A DNA stretch of 18,650 nucleotides from DATELY01 sp035276085 (GCA_035276085.1 DATELY010000007.1:1-18650), one strand, 5' to 3'. Shown: positions 11,060-17,712, counted from the stretch's first letter. The notes: a model not told the origin generated them from the sequence alone. Program-made: numbers and translations.

Positions 11060-11078
11060 CGAACAACGGAATTGTTCG
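11060..11078. promoter_or_regulatory. Palindrome upstream of the flhC-like gene
   Basis: CGAACAA (11060-11066) and TTGTTCG (11072-11078) are perfect inverted arms around CGGAA. The palindrome lies in the divergent gap and is directly followed by AGAGG, the only Shine-Dalgarno-like run before the ATG at 11095. It could be an operator for a dimeric regulator, perhaps the FlhD/FlhC-like pair, or an RNA hairpin that affects ribosome access. Confidence 0.45.
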
Positions 11079-11094
11079 AGAGGCATTAAGTCAC

Positions 11095-11670
11095 ATGCGC
11101 ATCACGGATGATCGCTATGAACGCGAGCACGCCCATCACCAGCTTGCCCTGCGGATGATCAGTCACGAGGCCCGAACGTGCACGATTCGCGCGTTCACCG
11201 GGCTCACGGACGATCGCATTCGCAAGCTGTTCCGTACCTACGTGGGACCGCGTTCGACGGTGCGTCGACGCCGCGGGAAGTCACCCCGACAAGTCGAGTT
11301 CTTCACGCGCAACCTCGCCGCGCTGTTGGAATCTTCCTGCCTCGCGGGATTGCTGTATTCGCAGGGTGTCATACCGCCCGGCGTGGGTGTCGCCCCGAAA
11401 CCGTCGCTCGAGTTGGGCGCGCGCTTCTGCGATGCCTATGAAAACTACTTGCAGCTCGTCAGCAGCAGTCAGATGTCATTCGAGCATGCGTGGTGTCTGG
11501 TGCAGCTGCTGGCCGCGCGCAAGGAGCTGACCCTGATGCAATGCGTGCGCTGTCACGGACCTCACATTGCCGATCCGATCATCCATTCGAAGCACAGTTG
11601 CCCGCTCTGCAAGATCCGGCACACACCGCTGGAGCAGATTCCATCCATCAAGGATCTGCTGGGCGATTGA
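11095..11670 (+). CDS. FlhC-like zinc-binding transcriptional regulator
   Basis: 191 residues, near the ~190 of E. coli FlhC. The N-terminal region (LALRMISHEARTCTIRAFTGLTDDRI, then RKLFRTYVG) resembles the FlhC N-terminal helices with their LSRxRLxxLYKE-type helix. The middle has LELGARFCDAYENYL and MSFEHAWCLVQLL, like FlhC's AYRLYLE and LTRAWTLVRF. The C-terminus carries four cysteines, C150, C153, C169 and C172 (CVRC...CPLC), spaced CX2C-X15-CX2C. E. coli FlhC has a Cys4 zinc site of nearly the same spacing. Canonical FlhC binds DNA with FlhD to switch on flagellar class II genes, but no flagellar genes are visible here. The target is therefore unknown, and it may be a divergent paralogue. 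The gene ends 4 bp before the convergent uroporphyrinogen synthase gene. Confidence 0.75.
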   Translation: MRITDDRYEREHAHHQLALRMISHEARTCTIRAFTGLTDDRIRKLFRTYVGPRSTVRRRRGKSPRQVEFFTRNLAALLESSCLAGLLYSQGVIPPGVGVAPKPSLELGARFCDAYENYLQLVSSSQMSFEHAWCLVQLLAARKELTLMQCVRCHGPHIADPIIHSKHSCPLCKIRHTPLEQIPSIKDLLGD

Positions 11671-11674
11671 CGGG

Positions 11675-12493
11675 CTACTGCTTCGCGCCGAGCTGCTCTT
11701 CGAGCGTGCGCACGAGCGGCTTCATGAAGAACGAGTCGCTCGGCATGAACGCCGCTGTGAAACCATGCGCTTCCAAAGTCGCGCCCACGACGGGGCCAAT
11801 GGCTGCAATGCGCGTACGCTCGAAGGCTGCACGCAATACGTCCGCGGAGATCAAACCGAACAGGCGATCGAGTTGTGCCTTGCTCGTGAAGGCGATCGCA
11901 TCGATCTCGCCGCCACGCATCCGCTCGACGACTTCGCGAACAGCGTCGTCGGCGCTGCTGTCGGCGTAGATGTAGGGGGCGACGGGCAGCACTTCCGCTC
12001 CCCTGCCCGTCAGGAAGTCGATGAGCTTCATATTGGGATCGGTCCCGTACAGCTGTACCCCGAAACGCCGTCCAGAGAGATCCAAACGGCCCAGCGTGGT
12101 AATCACCCCGTCGGTGGTCGGCGCCTCCGCTTCGATGTCGGGTCGCAATCCCAGTTCGCGCAACGCACGCGCTGGCTTGGGCCCGCGTACGGTTTTGCGA
12201 ACACGAGCGAGCTCACGCACGAATCCGTCCCGCAACGCAGGCTCATGACGATCGATACAGCCAAGGATGCGGCGCAGCCCCTCACCCGTCAGCAGAATCA
12301 ACTCGTCGCACGCACCCGCGCTGAAGCTTCGCACCCAACTCAGTACAGGTTGAGGATCCGGCGCATCCAGAATCGCAACGAGCGGACAGCGCACCACAGA
12401 TCCACCGCGGCGCTCGATCATGCTGGCGAGGACATCCAATTCGCGATTTTCCGGAATCGCGACCGTGCGTCCTGCGAGACTCAGTTCGTTCAT
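11675..12493 (-). CDS. Uroporphyrinogen-III synthase family protein (HemD-like)
   Basis: 272 residues, slightly longer than the usual ~250. HemD closes hydroxymethylbilane to uroporphyrinogen III, the precursor of haem, sirohaem and cobalamin. The two-domain pattern is visible: an N-terminal GRTVAIPENRELDVLASMIERRG and CPLVAI opening, a DELILLTGEGLRRIL strand-helix, a linker at about 120-140, then FGVQLYGTDP, VLPVAPYIYADSSADDAV, EIDAIAFTSKAQLDRLF and IAAIGPVVGATLEAHG. The family is recognised by this layout rather than by catalytic residues, which are poorly conserved. The gene stands alone rather than beside hemC. The ATG at 12493 lacks a strong Shine-Dalgarno sequence. It may be the main HemD or a second copy serving sirohaem. 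The hemD symbol is withheld because of this. Confidence 0.87.
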   Translation of the reverse strand: MNELSLAGRTVAIPENRELDVLASMIERRGGSVVRCPLVAILDAPDPQPVLSWVRSFSAGACDELILLTGEGLRRILGCIDRHEPALRDGFVRELARVRKTVRGPKPARALRELGLRPDIEAEAPTTDGVITTLGRLDLSGRRFGVQLYGTDPNMKLIDFLTGRGAEVLPVAPYIYADSSADDAVREVVERMRGGEIDAIAFTSKAQLDRLFGLISADVLRAAFERTRIAAIGPVVGATLEAHGFTAAFMPSDSFFMKPLVRTLEEQLGAKQ

Positions 12494-12543
12494 GCCGCGA
12501 AACTAGCCGCAGCCCCCTGGCTGTTCAAGCACGTTCGCTGGCG

Positions 12544-12573
12544 TGGACTGCACCCGACAGGCGCCGCTATCAT
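12544..12573 (+). promoter_or_regulatory. Possible promoter for tRNA-Arg
   Basis: TGGACT (12544-12549) and TATCAT (12568-12573) are separated by 18 bp and match the sigma70 consensus at four and five positions. Transcription would start about 64 bp before the mature tRNA, leaving a short 5' leader for RNase P to remove. Confidence 0.4.
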
Positions 12574-12643
12574 GGCCACGTCCGCCGCAGGGCTTCTGCA
12601 CACCCGCGCCGGACACTGACGTATCGATCCGATTGCACCCCAC

Positions 12644-12720
12644 GCGCCCGTAGCTCAGCTGGATAGAGTGTCGGCCTCCGAAGCCGAAGGTCGCCAGTTC
12701 GAATCTGGCCGGGCGCGCCA
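12644..12720 (+). tRNA. tRNA-Arg (anticodon CCG)
   Basis: 77 nt with an encoded CCA. The acceptor stem pairs GCGCCCG with CGGGCGC. The D-arm is GCTC-AGCTGGATA-GAGT, the anticodon stem TCGGC/GCCGA carries the loop CTCCGAA (anticodon CCG, codon CGG), and the T-arm is GCCAG-TTCGAAT-CTGGC. The discriminator is G. It is close to E. coli tRNA-Arg(CCG). Its last 19 nt are repeated downstream (see the next entry). Confidence 0.97.
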
Positions 12721-12874
12721 GCAATCCGCCAGATGAGAACTGGCGCAGCCAGTCGACAAAATCGTCAGGAACGATTTTGGACACGATCGCAGCGTCAGCC
12801 GATCGTGGGCCCAACGGGCCGAAGCGCAGGACGCGCTGAGCAATCTGGCCGGGCGCGCCAGCAATCGGCCAGAT
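12702..12874 (+). repeat. tRNA-linked direct repeat: tRNA 3' end duplicated 140 bp downstream
   Basis: Positions 12702-12734 and 12842-12874 are 33-nt direct repeats with one mismatch (C12727 versus G12867). The first copy holds the last 19 nt of tRNA-Arg (three T-loop bases, the 3' strands of the T and acceptor stems, G and CCA) plus 14 nt beyond. The second copy is a tRNA 3' end without a tRNA body. The G in copy two completes an 8-bp palindrome, ATCTGGCC/GGCCAGAT. Two explanations fit: an attachment-site scar from integration at a tRNA 3' end, or a tRNA-linked repeat like the E. coli tyrT locus, whose downstream repeats (source of rtT RNA) each carry the tRNA's 3' end. Confidence 0.9.
12739..12837 (+). 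other. Row of five hairpins between the tRNA-end repeats
   Basis: Five perfect inverted repeats follow one another: ACTGGC-gca-GCCAGT (12739-12753); CAAAATCGT-cagga-ACGATTTTG (12757-12779); CACGATCG/CGATCGTG with a 10-nt loop (12782-12807); GGCCC-aac-GGGCC (12808-12820); and AGCGC-aggac-GCGCT (12823-12837). Almost every base lies in a stem or short loop. No U-tract follows any of them, so this is not an ordinary terminator. Read through from the tRNA, it would yield a compact structured RNA ending at a second CCA-bearing sequence. Confidence 0.7.
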
Positions 12875-12893
12875 CCCTCAAGGAATCCAGTCA

Positions 12894-12922
12894 TTCCGAC
12901 CGCCGGGCCGCCCCGCTATACT
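12894..12922 (+). promoter_or_regulatory. Probable promoter for the cytochrome c5 gene
   Basis: TATACT (12917-12922) is a near-consensus -10. A weak -35, TTCCGA (12894-12899), lies 17 bp upstream. The predicted leader is about 33 nt to the GTG start at 12962. Confidence 0.5.
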
Positions 12923-12961
12923 CCGCGGCCCCAAGCTTCCCCTGTTCGTATCGGAGTCCTC

Positions 12962-13498
12962 GTGAGCGCTGGCAACCACAAGCATTTTCAAGATCGACGG
13001 TTCTTCGACACGTTCATGCTGGTACTCGGAATCCTGATCGCCATCGCCTTCGGTTTGTGGTTCCTGGCCCATCAGGTCGCGTCGGCCACCCAGGAGAAGC
13101 ATGTGGCGGTGGAGCCGGTCATGAAAGCCGCCGTGGCCAGCCGCATCGAACCCGTGGGCAAAGTGGCCATCGCAGGTCAGGACAATTCTGCGCTAGAGCC
13201 GGCTCCCAAGGGTGGCGCACCGGAAGCCGCCGCAGCTACGGCCGAATTGGGTGGCGAAGAAGTCTTCAACACCGCGTGCATGGCATGTCATGGCGCCGGT
13301 GTGGCAGGCGCGCCGAAGTTCGGCGACAAGGCAGCGTGGGCACCCCGCGTCGCGCAAGGGCTGGATACGTTGCACAAGCATGCACTGGGTGGTTTTCAGG
13401 GTAAGGCGGGCTTCATGCCCCCGAAGGGTGGACGAGTCGATCTGTCGGACAAGTCCGTCATGAACGCGGTGGACTACATGGTTGCCGCTTCGAAGTAG
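12962..13498 (+). CDS. Membrane-anchored cytochrome c5-type protein
   Basis: 178 residues. The start is GTG at 12962, with GGAG five bases upstream. Residues about 15-37 form one transmembrane anchor (FDTFMLVLGILIAIAFGLWFL). A low-complexity Ala/Pro/Lys linker runs to about residue 95. The single cytochrome c domain has its haem-binding motif at C106, C109 and H110 (CMACH) and the likely axial methionine at M152 (GFMPPKGG). The GEEVFNTACMACHGAGVAGAPKFGD and DKSVMNAVDYMV patterns are typical of cytochrome c5, a periplasmic electron carrier that can feed terminal oxidases. An intrinsic terminator follows directly. No partner oxidase is visible in the window. Confidence 0.93.
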   Translation: MSAGNHKHFQDRRFFDTFMLVLGILIAIAFGLWFLAHQVASATQEKHVAVEPVMKAAVASRIEPVGKVAIAGQDNSALEPAPKGGAPEAAAATAELGGEEVFNTACMACHGAGVAGAPKFGDKAAWAPRVAQGLDTLHKHALGGFQGKAGFMPPKGGRVDLSDKSVMNAVDYMVAASK

Positions 13499-13520
13499 AC
13501 TCAGGCAGCAGTTGGGAGAA

Positions 13521-13549
13521 AGGGGGCGCTCGATGCGCCCCCTTTTTTT
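13521..13549 (+). terminator. Rho-independent terminator shared with convergent comM
   Basis: GGGGGCGC (13522-13529) pairs with GCGCCCCC (13535-13542) around TCGAT, followed by seven Ts (13543-13549). It ends the cytochrome gene. On the minus strand the stem is followed by CTTTCTCCC, a weaker tract, so it may also serve comM, whose TAA stop (13548-13550) lies inside the T-run. Confidence 0.92.
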
Positions 13550-15062
13550 AGCGCGTCGGGATCGCGGCGCGATCGAGTTGCCGCAGGTTGATTGCTTCTG
13601 CGATGTCGGCGGCACCGACGCGTCGTGCTGCGCGTAGGTCGGCGACGGTGCGCGCGAGTTTCAGGATGCGCTGATGCGCTCGTGCCGACAGCGCGAAACA
13701 TTCCACTGCGCGGGCCAGGACTAGCTTGCCCTCGGCATCCAGCATGCAGTGATGCGCGACACCGCGATGGTCCAAGCAGGCGTTGCAAACACCTTGTCGC
13801 TCCAACTGCAGATCACGCGCAGTTGCAACGCGTGCGGCGACTTGCTCACTGCATTCGCCATGAGCCTCCGCTTCCTGAAGAGCTTTCAGGGCCACGCGTC
13901 CGACTTCGACGTGCATGTCGAGACGATCGAGCAGCGGTCCTGAGATACGTGCGCGATAGCGTTGCACCTGTTCTGCGGTACAGCGACAGCGCGCGGGTGT
14001 ATCGCCGAGATAGCCGCAAGGGCAGGGATTCATCGCGGCGATCAGTTGGAAGCGCGCGGGAAATTCCGTCTGCAGGGCTGCGCGTGAAATCGTCACGACG
14101 CCGCTCTCGATGGGCTCGCGCAACACTTCCAACACACGGCGCTGGAACTCGGGCAGTTCGTCGAGAAACAGCACCCCGCGATGAGCCAGGGAAATCTCAC
14201 CGGGACGCGGATAGCTTCCGCCGCCGACGAGCGCAATCGCAGAGGCCGTGTGATGCGGTGCGCGGAACGGCCGCACACCCCAGTCATTCACCTTGAAGGG
14301 TCCGATCAGCGCGCGCACGGAGGCAGCCTCGAGTGCCTCCGCATCCGTCATCGATGGCAGGATGCCGGGCAGGCGCTGTGCGAGCATGCTCTTGCCAGTG
14401 CCGGGAGGACCGACGAACAGGAGACTGTGCCCACCCGCTGCTGCAATCTCGAGCGCACGCTTGGCGTGCGGTTGACCAAACACGTCACGCAAGTCCGCGT
14501 TCGTCCGGACGGTGCGCGATGGCGCTTGCCCCTGTACGAATTCGAGCAGTCGATTCCCTGCCGCGTGCGCAGCCACGTCCAACAAGTGCTTGGCAGCAGC
14601 AACGTCGCAGCCACTGATGAGGGCCGCCTCGTCCAGGTTGGCCACCGGCACGATCAACTTGCGCTTGGCAGCGGTTGCCGCAATGGCCGCGACCAGGATG
14701 CCCTTGATCGGGCGTAGCTCACCACTGAGCGACAGTTCGCCATAGAGCTCGCAGTCGGCGAGCGAATCACCGGAAAGTTGCCCGGCGGCGATCAAGATGC
14801 CAAGCGCGATGGGCAGATCGAAGCGGCCACCTTCTTTCGGCAGATCGGCAGGAGCGAGGCTGACCGTGATTCGGCCGGCAGGCATCTCGAACTGGGAATT
14901 GACGATGGCGGCGCGCACGCGATCCCTGCTTTCCTTCACCACCGTCTCGGGCAGTCCCACGATCGTGAAGGTAGGTAGACCCCCGCCGAGGTCGACTTCG
15001 ACGCGAACTTCGATTGCATCCATGCCGCACTGAGCGCGGCTCAACACCGTTGCCATTGCCAT
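13548..15062 (-). CDS. comM: YifB/ComM family Mg-chelatase-like AAA+ ATPase
   Basis: 504 residues, the normal size for ComM. In naturally competent gammaproteobacteria ComM is a hexameric helicase that drives branch migration during integration of transforming DNA. Related copies are common in species not known to be competent. An N-terminal ribosomal S5-like domain (LPTFTIVGLPETVVKESRDR, APADLPKEGGRFDLP) precedes the AAA+ core, with Walker A GPPGTGKS at 218-225, the sensor-like RAPHHTAS, Walker B GVLFLDELPEF, and the cysteine cluster NPCPCGYLGD...CRC. It ends with the C-terminal Mg-chelatase domain. Two ATGs (15062, 15056) are possible; AAGGA is better spaced for 15056. It probably follows ubiK in one transcript (51-bp gap). 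Confidence 0.95.
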   Translation of the reverse strand: MAMATVLSRAQCGMDAIEVRVEVDLGGGLPTFTIVGLPETVVKESRDRVRAAIVNSQFEMPAGRITVSLAPADLPKEGGRFDLPIALGILIAAGQLSGDSLADCELYGELSLSGELRPIKGILVAAIAATAAKRKLIVPVANLDEAALISGCDVAAAKHLLDVAAHAAGNRLLEFVQGQAPSRTVRTNADLRDVFGQPHAKRALEIAAAGGHSLLFVGPPGTGKSMLAQRLPGILPSMTDAEALEAASVRALIGPFKVNDWGVRPFRAPHHTASAIALVGGGSYPRPGEISLAHRGVLFLDELPEFQRRVLEVLREPIESGVVTISRAALQTEFPARFQLIAAMNPCPCGYLGDTPARCRCTAEQVQRYRARISGPLLDRLDMHVEVGRVALKALQEAEAHGECSEQVAARVATARDLQLERQGVCNACLDHRGVAHHCMLDAEGKLVLARAVECFALSARAHQRILKLARTVADLRAARRVGAADIAEAINLRQLDRAAIPTR

Positions 15063-15113
15063 TCCTTGGCTCCCTCATGCGCGTGCTGTCCGTGACGCGC
15101 TTTTGACCGTGAC

Positions 15114-15395
15114 TTAGTTCGGCGGCCCTTGCCGCGTCTGCAAATCCGCAGCGTTGTTCGGCGCTGGCTCCAAGGCCGCCAACCGGGCCTCGAGGAGTTC
15201 CAGCTTCTCACGAGTGCGCCGCAGTACGGCGGCCTGTACGTCGAACTCCTGCCGCGTCACCAGATCCAGGCGGGCCAGGCCAGACTGCAACACGGCGCGG
15301 AAATTCTCTTCGAGATCGCGCCGCAGGGTCGTGATCCCCTCCGGCACGGACGCCGCGAGGCGGCGCGCCAGATCATCCAGCCATTTAGCGTCCAT
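15114..15395 (-). CDS. ubiK: Ubiquinone biosynthesis accessory factor UbiK (YqiC, BMFP domain)
   Basis: 93 residues. UbiK helps the aerobic ubiquinone pathway together with UbiJ, probably as a lipid-binding or scaffold factor at the membrane. The N-terminal amphipathic helix (WLDDLARRLAASVPEGI) precedes the highly conserved LARLDLVTRQEFDVQAAVLR, then TREKLELLEARLAALE, which forms the coiled coil. This matches E. coli YqiC in order and length. The start at 15395 has GAGG nine bases upstream, and the longer open frame upstream is not supported. It lies upstream of comM on the same strand and is divergent from glnK. Confidence 0.94.
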   Translation of the reverse strand: MDAKWLDDLARRLAASVPEGITTLRRDLEENFRAVLQSGLARLDLVTRQEFDVQAAVLRRTREKLELLEARLAALEPAPNNAADLQTRQGPPN

Positions 15396-15584
15396 GGTGG
15401 TCCTCGGTCGGTGGGGCGGCACTGTAGTCAGGCGCTCCCCGGGCTGACAAGCTCGCGGCTGTCTGCCTCGCGCCCATGCGTCTCCAGATTGATACGCGAA
15501 TCGGCCGCTTCTCGATCCGAGCCGCGCCATTCGCGGGCATAAGCGCCCGCCGCTGCTCAAACGCAGAGCGCCGAAAAGGCGACC

Positions 15585-15601
15585 TGCACTCTGATAGTGC
15601 A
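15585..15601. promoter_or_regulatory. NtrC-type enhancer site
   Basis: TGCACT-ctgat-AGTGCA is a perfect 6-bp-arm palindrome and closely fits the NtrC consensus TGCACC-N5-GGTGCA. Its centre lies about 85 bp upstream of the start predicted from the sigma54 element at 15652-15667, a normal distance for an enhancer. It implies induction of glnK-amtB under nitrogen limitation. Confidence 0.78.
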
Positions 15602-15651
15602 ATCGCCACGGTATTCTCCGCGCCGAGCAGCGCATTTATGTGCCAAAACCG

Positions 15652-15667
15652 TGGCATAGAAGATGCA
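15652..15667 (+). promoter_or_regulatory. Sigma54 (-24/-12) promoter of glnK-amtB
   Basis: TGGCATAGAAGATGCA has the invariant GG and GC exactly ten bases apart, against a consensus of TGGCAC-N5-TTGCA. The predicted start is near 15678, about 80 nt before glnK. The nearby NtrC palindrome strengthens the call. Confidence 0.78.
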
Positions 15668-15757
15668 TTTCGGTTCCGGCGTCGCTTGAGCAGATAACGA
15701 TTCACTCGGCACGGCGCGACTCACTTCCTCGGAGCTGGCCTCGGAGCTGAAAGCGAA

Positions 15758-16096
15758 ATGAAGTTGATCTCCGCAATCATCAAGCCATTCAAGCTCGATG
15801 ATGTTCGCCAGGCAGTGGCGGACATTGGCGTACAGGGAATCACAGTGACCGAAGTCCAGGGCTTCGGACGCCAACGCGGCCATACCGAGCTGTATCGCGG
15901 CGCCGAATACCGGGTCGACTTTCTGCCCAAGACCAAGATCGAACTGGCGGTGGACGACTCCATCGCCGAGCAAGTCGTCGAAGCCATCACCAACGTGGCC
16001 CGCACCGGCAAGATCGGCGACGGCAAGATTTTCGTAATTGACCTCGAACAGGCGGTTCGCATTCGCACGGGCGAAACGGGTGTCGAGGCGGTGTGA
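15758..16096 (+). CDS. glnK: Nitrogen regulatory protein P-II (GlnK)
   Basis: 112 residues, the standard P-II length. It forms a trimer that binds ATP/ADP and 2-oxoglutarate and, in enterics, blocks AmtB when nitrogen is plentiful. The T-loop GFGRQRGHTELYRGAEY ends at Tyr51, the uridylylation site. The B-loop is TGKIGDGKIFV and the C-loop RIRTGE. The link to amtB and the NtrC/sigma54 promoter mark it as the GlnK type. The ATG at 15758 gives the canonical MKLISAIIKPF start. Its Shine-Dalgarno sequence is unusual: the two GGAG copies in the duplicated TCGGAGCTG nonamer lie 11 and 23 bases upstream. amtB follows 53 bp after the stop. Confidence 0.98.
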   Translation: MKLISAIIKPFKLDDVRQAVADIGVQGITVTEVQGFGRQRGHTELYRGAEYRVDFLPKTKIELAVDDSIAEQVVEAITNVARTGKIGDGKIFVIDLEQAVRIRTGETGVEAV

Positions 16097-16149
16097 GTGA
16101 TGTCGGGCACCCGGGCCCGCAATTCTTTAGAGGCAGCCTTAGCAGGAGA

Positions 16150-17577
16150 ATGAAAGTGAAATGCAACCTGGCCACGAGCACTACGCTCAAAACCAAGTGG
16201 GCAATAGTGCCAGCGCTCCTGGCATTACTCGCTCCGATGTTGGTGTTCGGACAAGACGCAGCGCCGCCCACGCCGGACAAGGGCGACATTTCATGGATGA
16301 TGACTTCCACATTGCTCGTCATCCTGATGGCAGTACCGGGACTGGCACTGTTCTACGGCGGCATGGTGCGTTCCAAGAACGTGTTGTCCGTGTCGATGCA
16401 GGTGTTCGTGACCTTCAGCCTGCTCGCGGTGCTCTGGTGCATCTACGGGTACAGCGTTGCCTTCACCTACGGTGACAACGCCTTCTTCGGCGGGCTGAGC
16501 AAGCTGTTCCTCAAGGGCGTGGACTCCACCACGCTGGCAGCCACCTTCAGCAAGGGCATCTACATTCCGGAGTTTGTCTACGTCGCCTTCCAGATGACGT
16601 TCGCTGCAATCACGCCGTGCTTGATCGTCGGTGCATTTGCCGAGCGTATGAAGTTCTCCGCGGTGATGTTGTTCATGGTGCTGTGGTTCACCTTCGCGTA
16701 CCTGCCGATCGCGCACATGGTGTGGTACTGGGATGGTCCGGATGCGTTCACGGCCGAAAACGAAGCGGTCGCCGTGTCTCACTCCGGCTTCCTGTTCGGC
16801 AAGGGCGCGCTGGACTTCGCAGGCGGCACAGTGGTGCACATCAACGCCGGTATCGCCGGCCTCGTGGGCTGCTTGCTGGTCGGTAAGCGCATCGGCTACG
16901 GGCAGACGGCCATGCCGCCGCACAACCTCCCGCTGGTCATGGTCGGAGCCGCCCTGCTGTGGGTGGGTTGGTTCGGCTTCAACGTCGGTTCGAACCTCGA
17001 GTCGAACGCGTTCGCCAGTCAGGTCTTCCTGAACACCTTCCTGGCCACCGCCGCTGCGGTGATCTCCTGGAGCTTCGGTGAGTGGATCTTCCGCAAGACC
17101 CCGACGATGCTGGGTGCTGCATCCGGTGCGGTCGCCGGCCTCGTGGCAATCACGCCGGCCTGTGGCTGGGTGGGTGTGATGGGCGCGCTGATCATCGGCC
17201 TCCTGGCAGGCATCGTGTGCCTCTTCTCGGTCACGAAGCTCAAGAGCTGGCTCGGATACGATGACTCCCTGGACGTCTTCGGCGTGCACTGCGTCGGTGG
17301 CATCCTGGGCGCGATCCTGACGGGCGTGTTCGTCAACCCGGCCCTGGGTGGCGCCGGCGTCATCAACTACGTGACCGGCGCGGTGGAGTTCGCTGGTACG
17401 GGCAAGCAGGTGATGTCGCAGTTGTGGGCCGTGGCGACCACGGTGGTGTGGTCCGGCGTCGTTTCGCTCATCTCCTACAAGATCGTCGATGTGGTCGTGG
17501 GTCTGCGTCCGACCGAAGAGGCGGAGCGCGAAGGCCTGGACACGGCCGAGCACGGCGAACGCGGTTACCACATCTGA
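16150..17577 (+). CDS. amtB: Ammonium transporter AmtB
   Basis: 475 residues from this start. It is a trimeric inner-membrane ammonium channel. A signal peptide covers about residues 1-35 (KWAIVPALLALLAPMLVFG), followed by eleven expected transmembrane helices. The pore histidines are H230 (GGTVVHINAG) and H380 (DVFGVHCVGG), equal to H168 and H318 of mature E. coli AmtB. LALFYGGMVRSKNVLS and FNVGSNLESNAFA are further family landmarks. Start choice is uncertain. AGGAG lies only one base before the ATG at 16150 but seven bases before an in-frame GTG at 16156, and a GTG at 16093 overlaps the glnK stop. A start at 16150 or 16156 keeps the signal peptide at the N-terminus. It is the second gene of glnK-amtB. 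Confidence 0.97.
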   Translation: MKVKCNLATSTTLKTKWAIVPALLALLAPMLVFGQDAAPPTPDKGDISWMMTSTLLVILMAVPGLALFYGGMVRSKNVLSVSMQVFVTFSLLAVLWCIYGYSVAFTYGDNAFFGGLSKLFLKGVDSTTLAATFSKGIYIPEFVYVAFQMTFAAITPCLIVGAFAERMKFSAVMLFMVLWFTFAYLPIAHMVWYWDGPDAFTAENEAVAVSHSGFLFGKGALDFAGGTVVHINAGIAGLVGCLLVGKRIGYGQTAMPPHNLPLVMVGAALLWVGWFGFNVGSNLESNAFASQVFLNTFLATAAAVISWSFGEWIFRKTPTMLGAASGAVAGLVAITPACGWVGVMGALIIGLLAGIVCLFSVTKLKSWLGYDDSLDVFGVHCVGGILGAILTGVFVNPALGGAGVINYVTGAVEFAGTGKQVMSQLWAVATTVVWSGVVSLISYKIVDVVVGLRPTEEAEREGLDTAEHGERGYHI

Positions 17578-17602
17578 TCGCGGTTCGACTTGTTGTCTCG
17601 AG

Positions 17603-17632
17603 AACGGGCGCTGCGGCGCCCGTTTTCTTTTT
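17603..17632 (+). terminator. Rho-independent terminator after amtB
   Basis: AACGGGCGC (17603-17611) pairs with GCGCCCGTT (17616-17624) around TGCG, followed by TTCTTTTT. It separates glnK-amtB from the second P-II gene. Confidence 0.93.
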
Positions 17633-17712
17633 GCTCGCCCATACAAGCGTGATGCACTGCTCAATCCCGCAAGGGCTTCAGGGCGTATCTGAGGGTTCGG
17701 ACAGACCTCGCC

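Larger units (their letters stand above)
15396..15757. other. Divergent ubiK/glnK intergenic region
   Basis: This is a 362-bp gap without a gene. The right half carries the NtrC palindrome and sigma54 promoter of glnK, listed separately. A weaker NtrC-like half-site pair, GCGC-atttat-GTGC, lies at 15630-15643 with non-ideal spacing. Near glnK the nonamer TCGGAGCTG occurs twice (15729-15737, 15741-15749). The left half should contain the ubiK promoter, but no clear hexamer pair was found. Confidence 0.7.

Noticed and set aside
12503..12894. Minus-strand frames over the tRNA, containing LLARPARFELATFGFGG or RPDSNWRPSASEADTLSS
   Set aside because: These are familiar false peptides produced by translating tRNA genes antisense.
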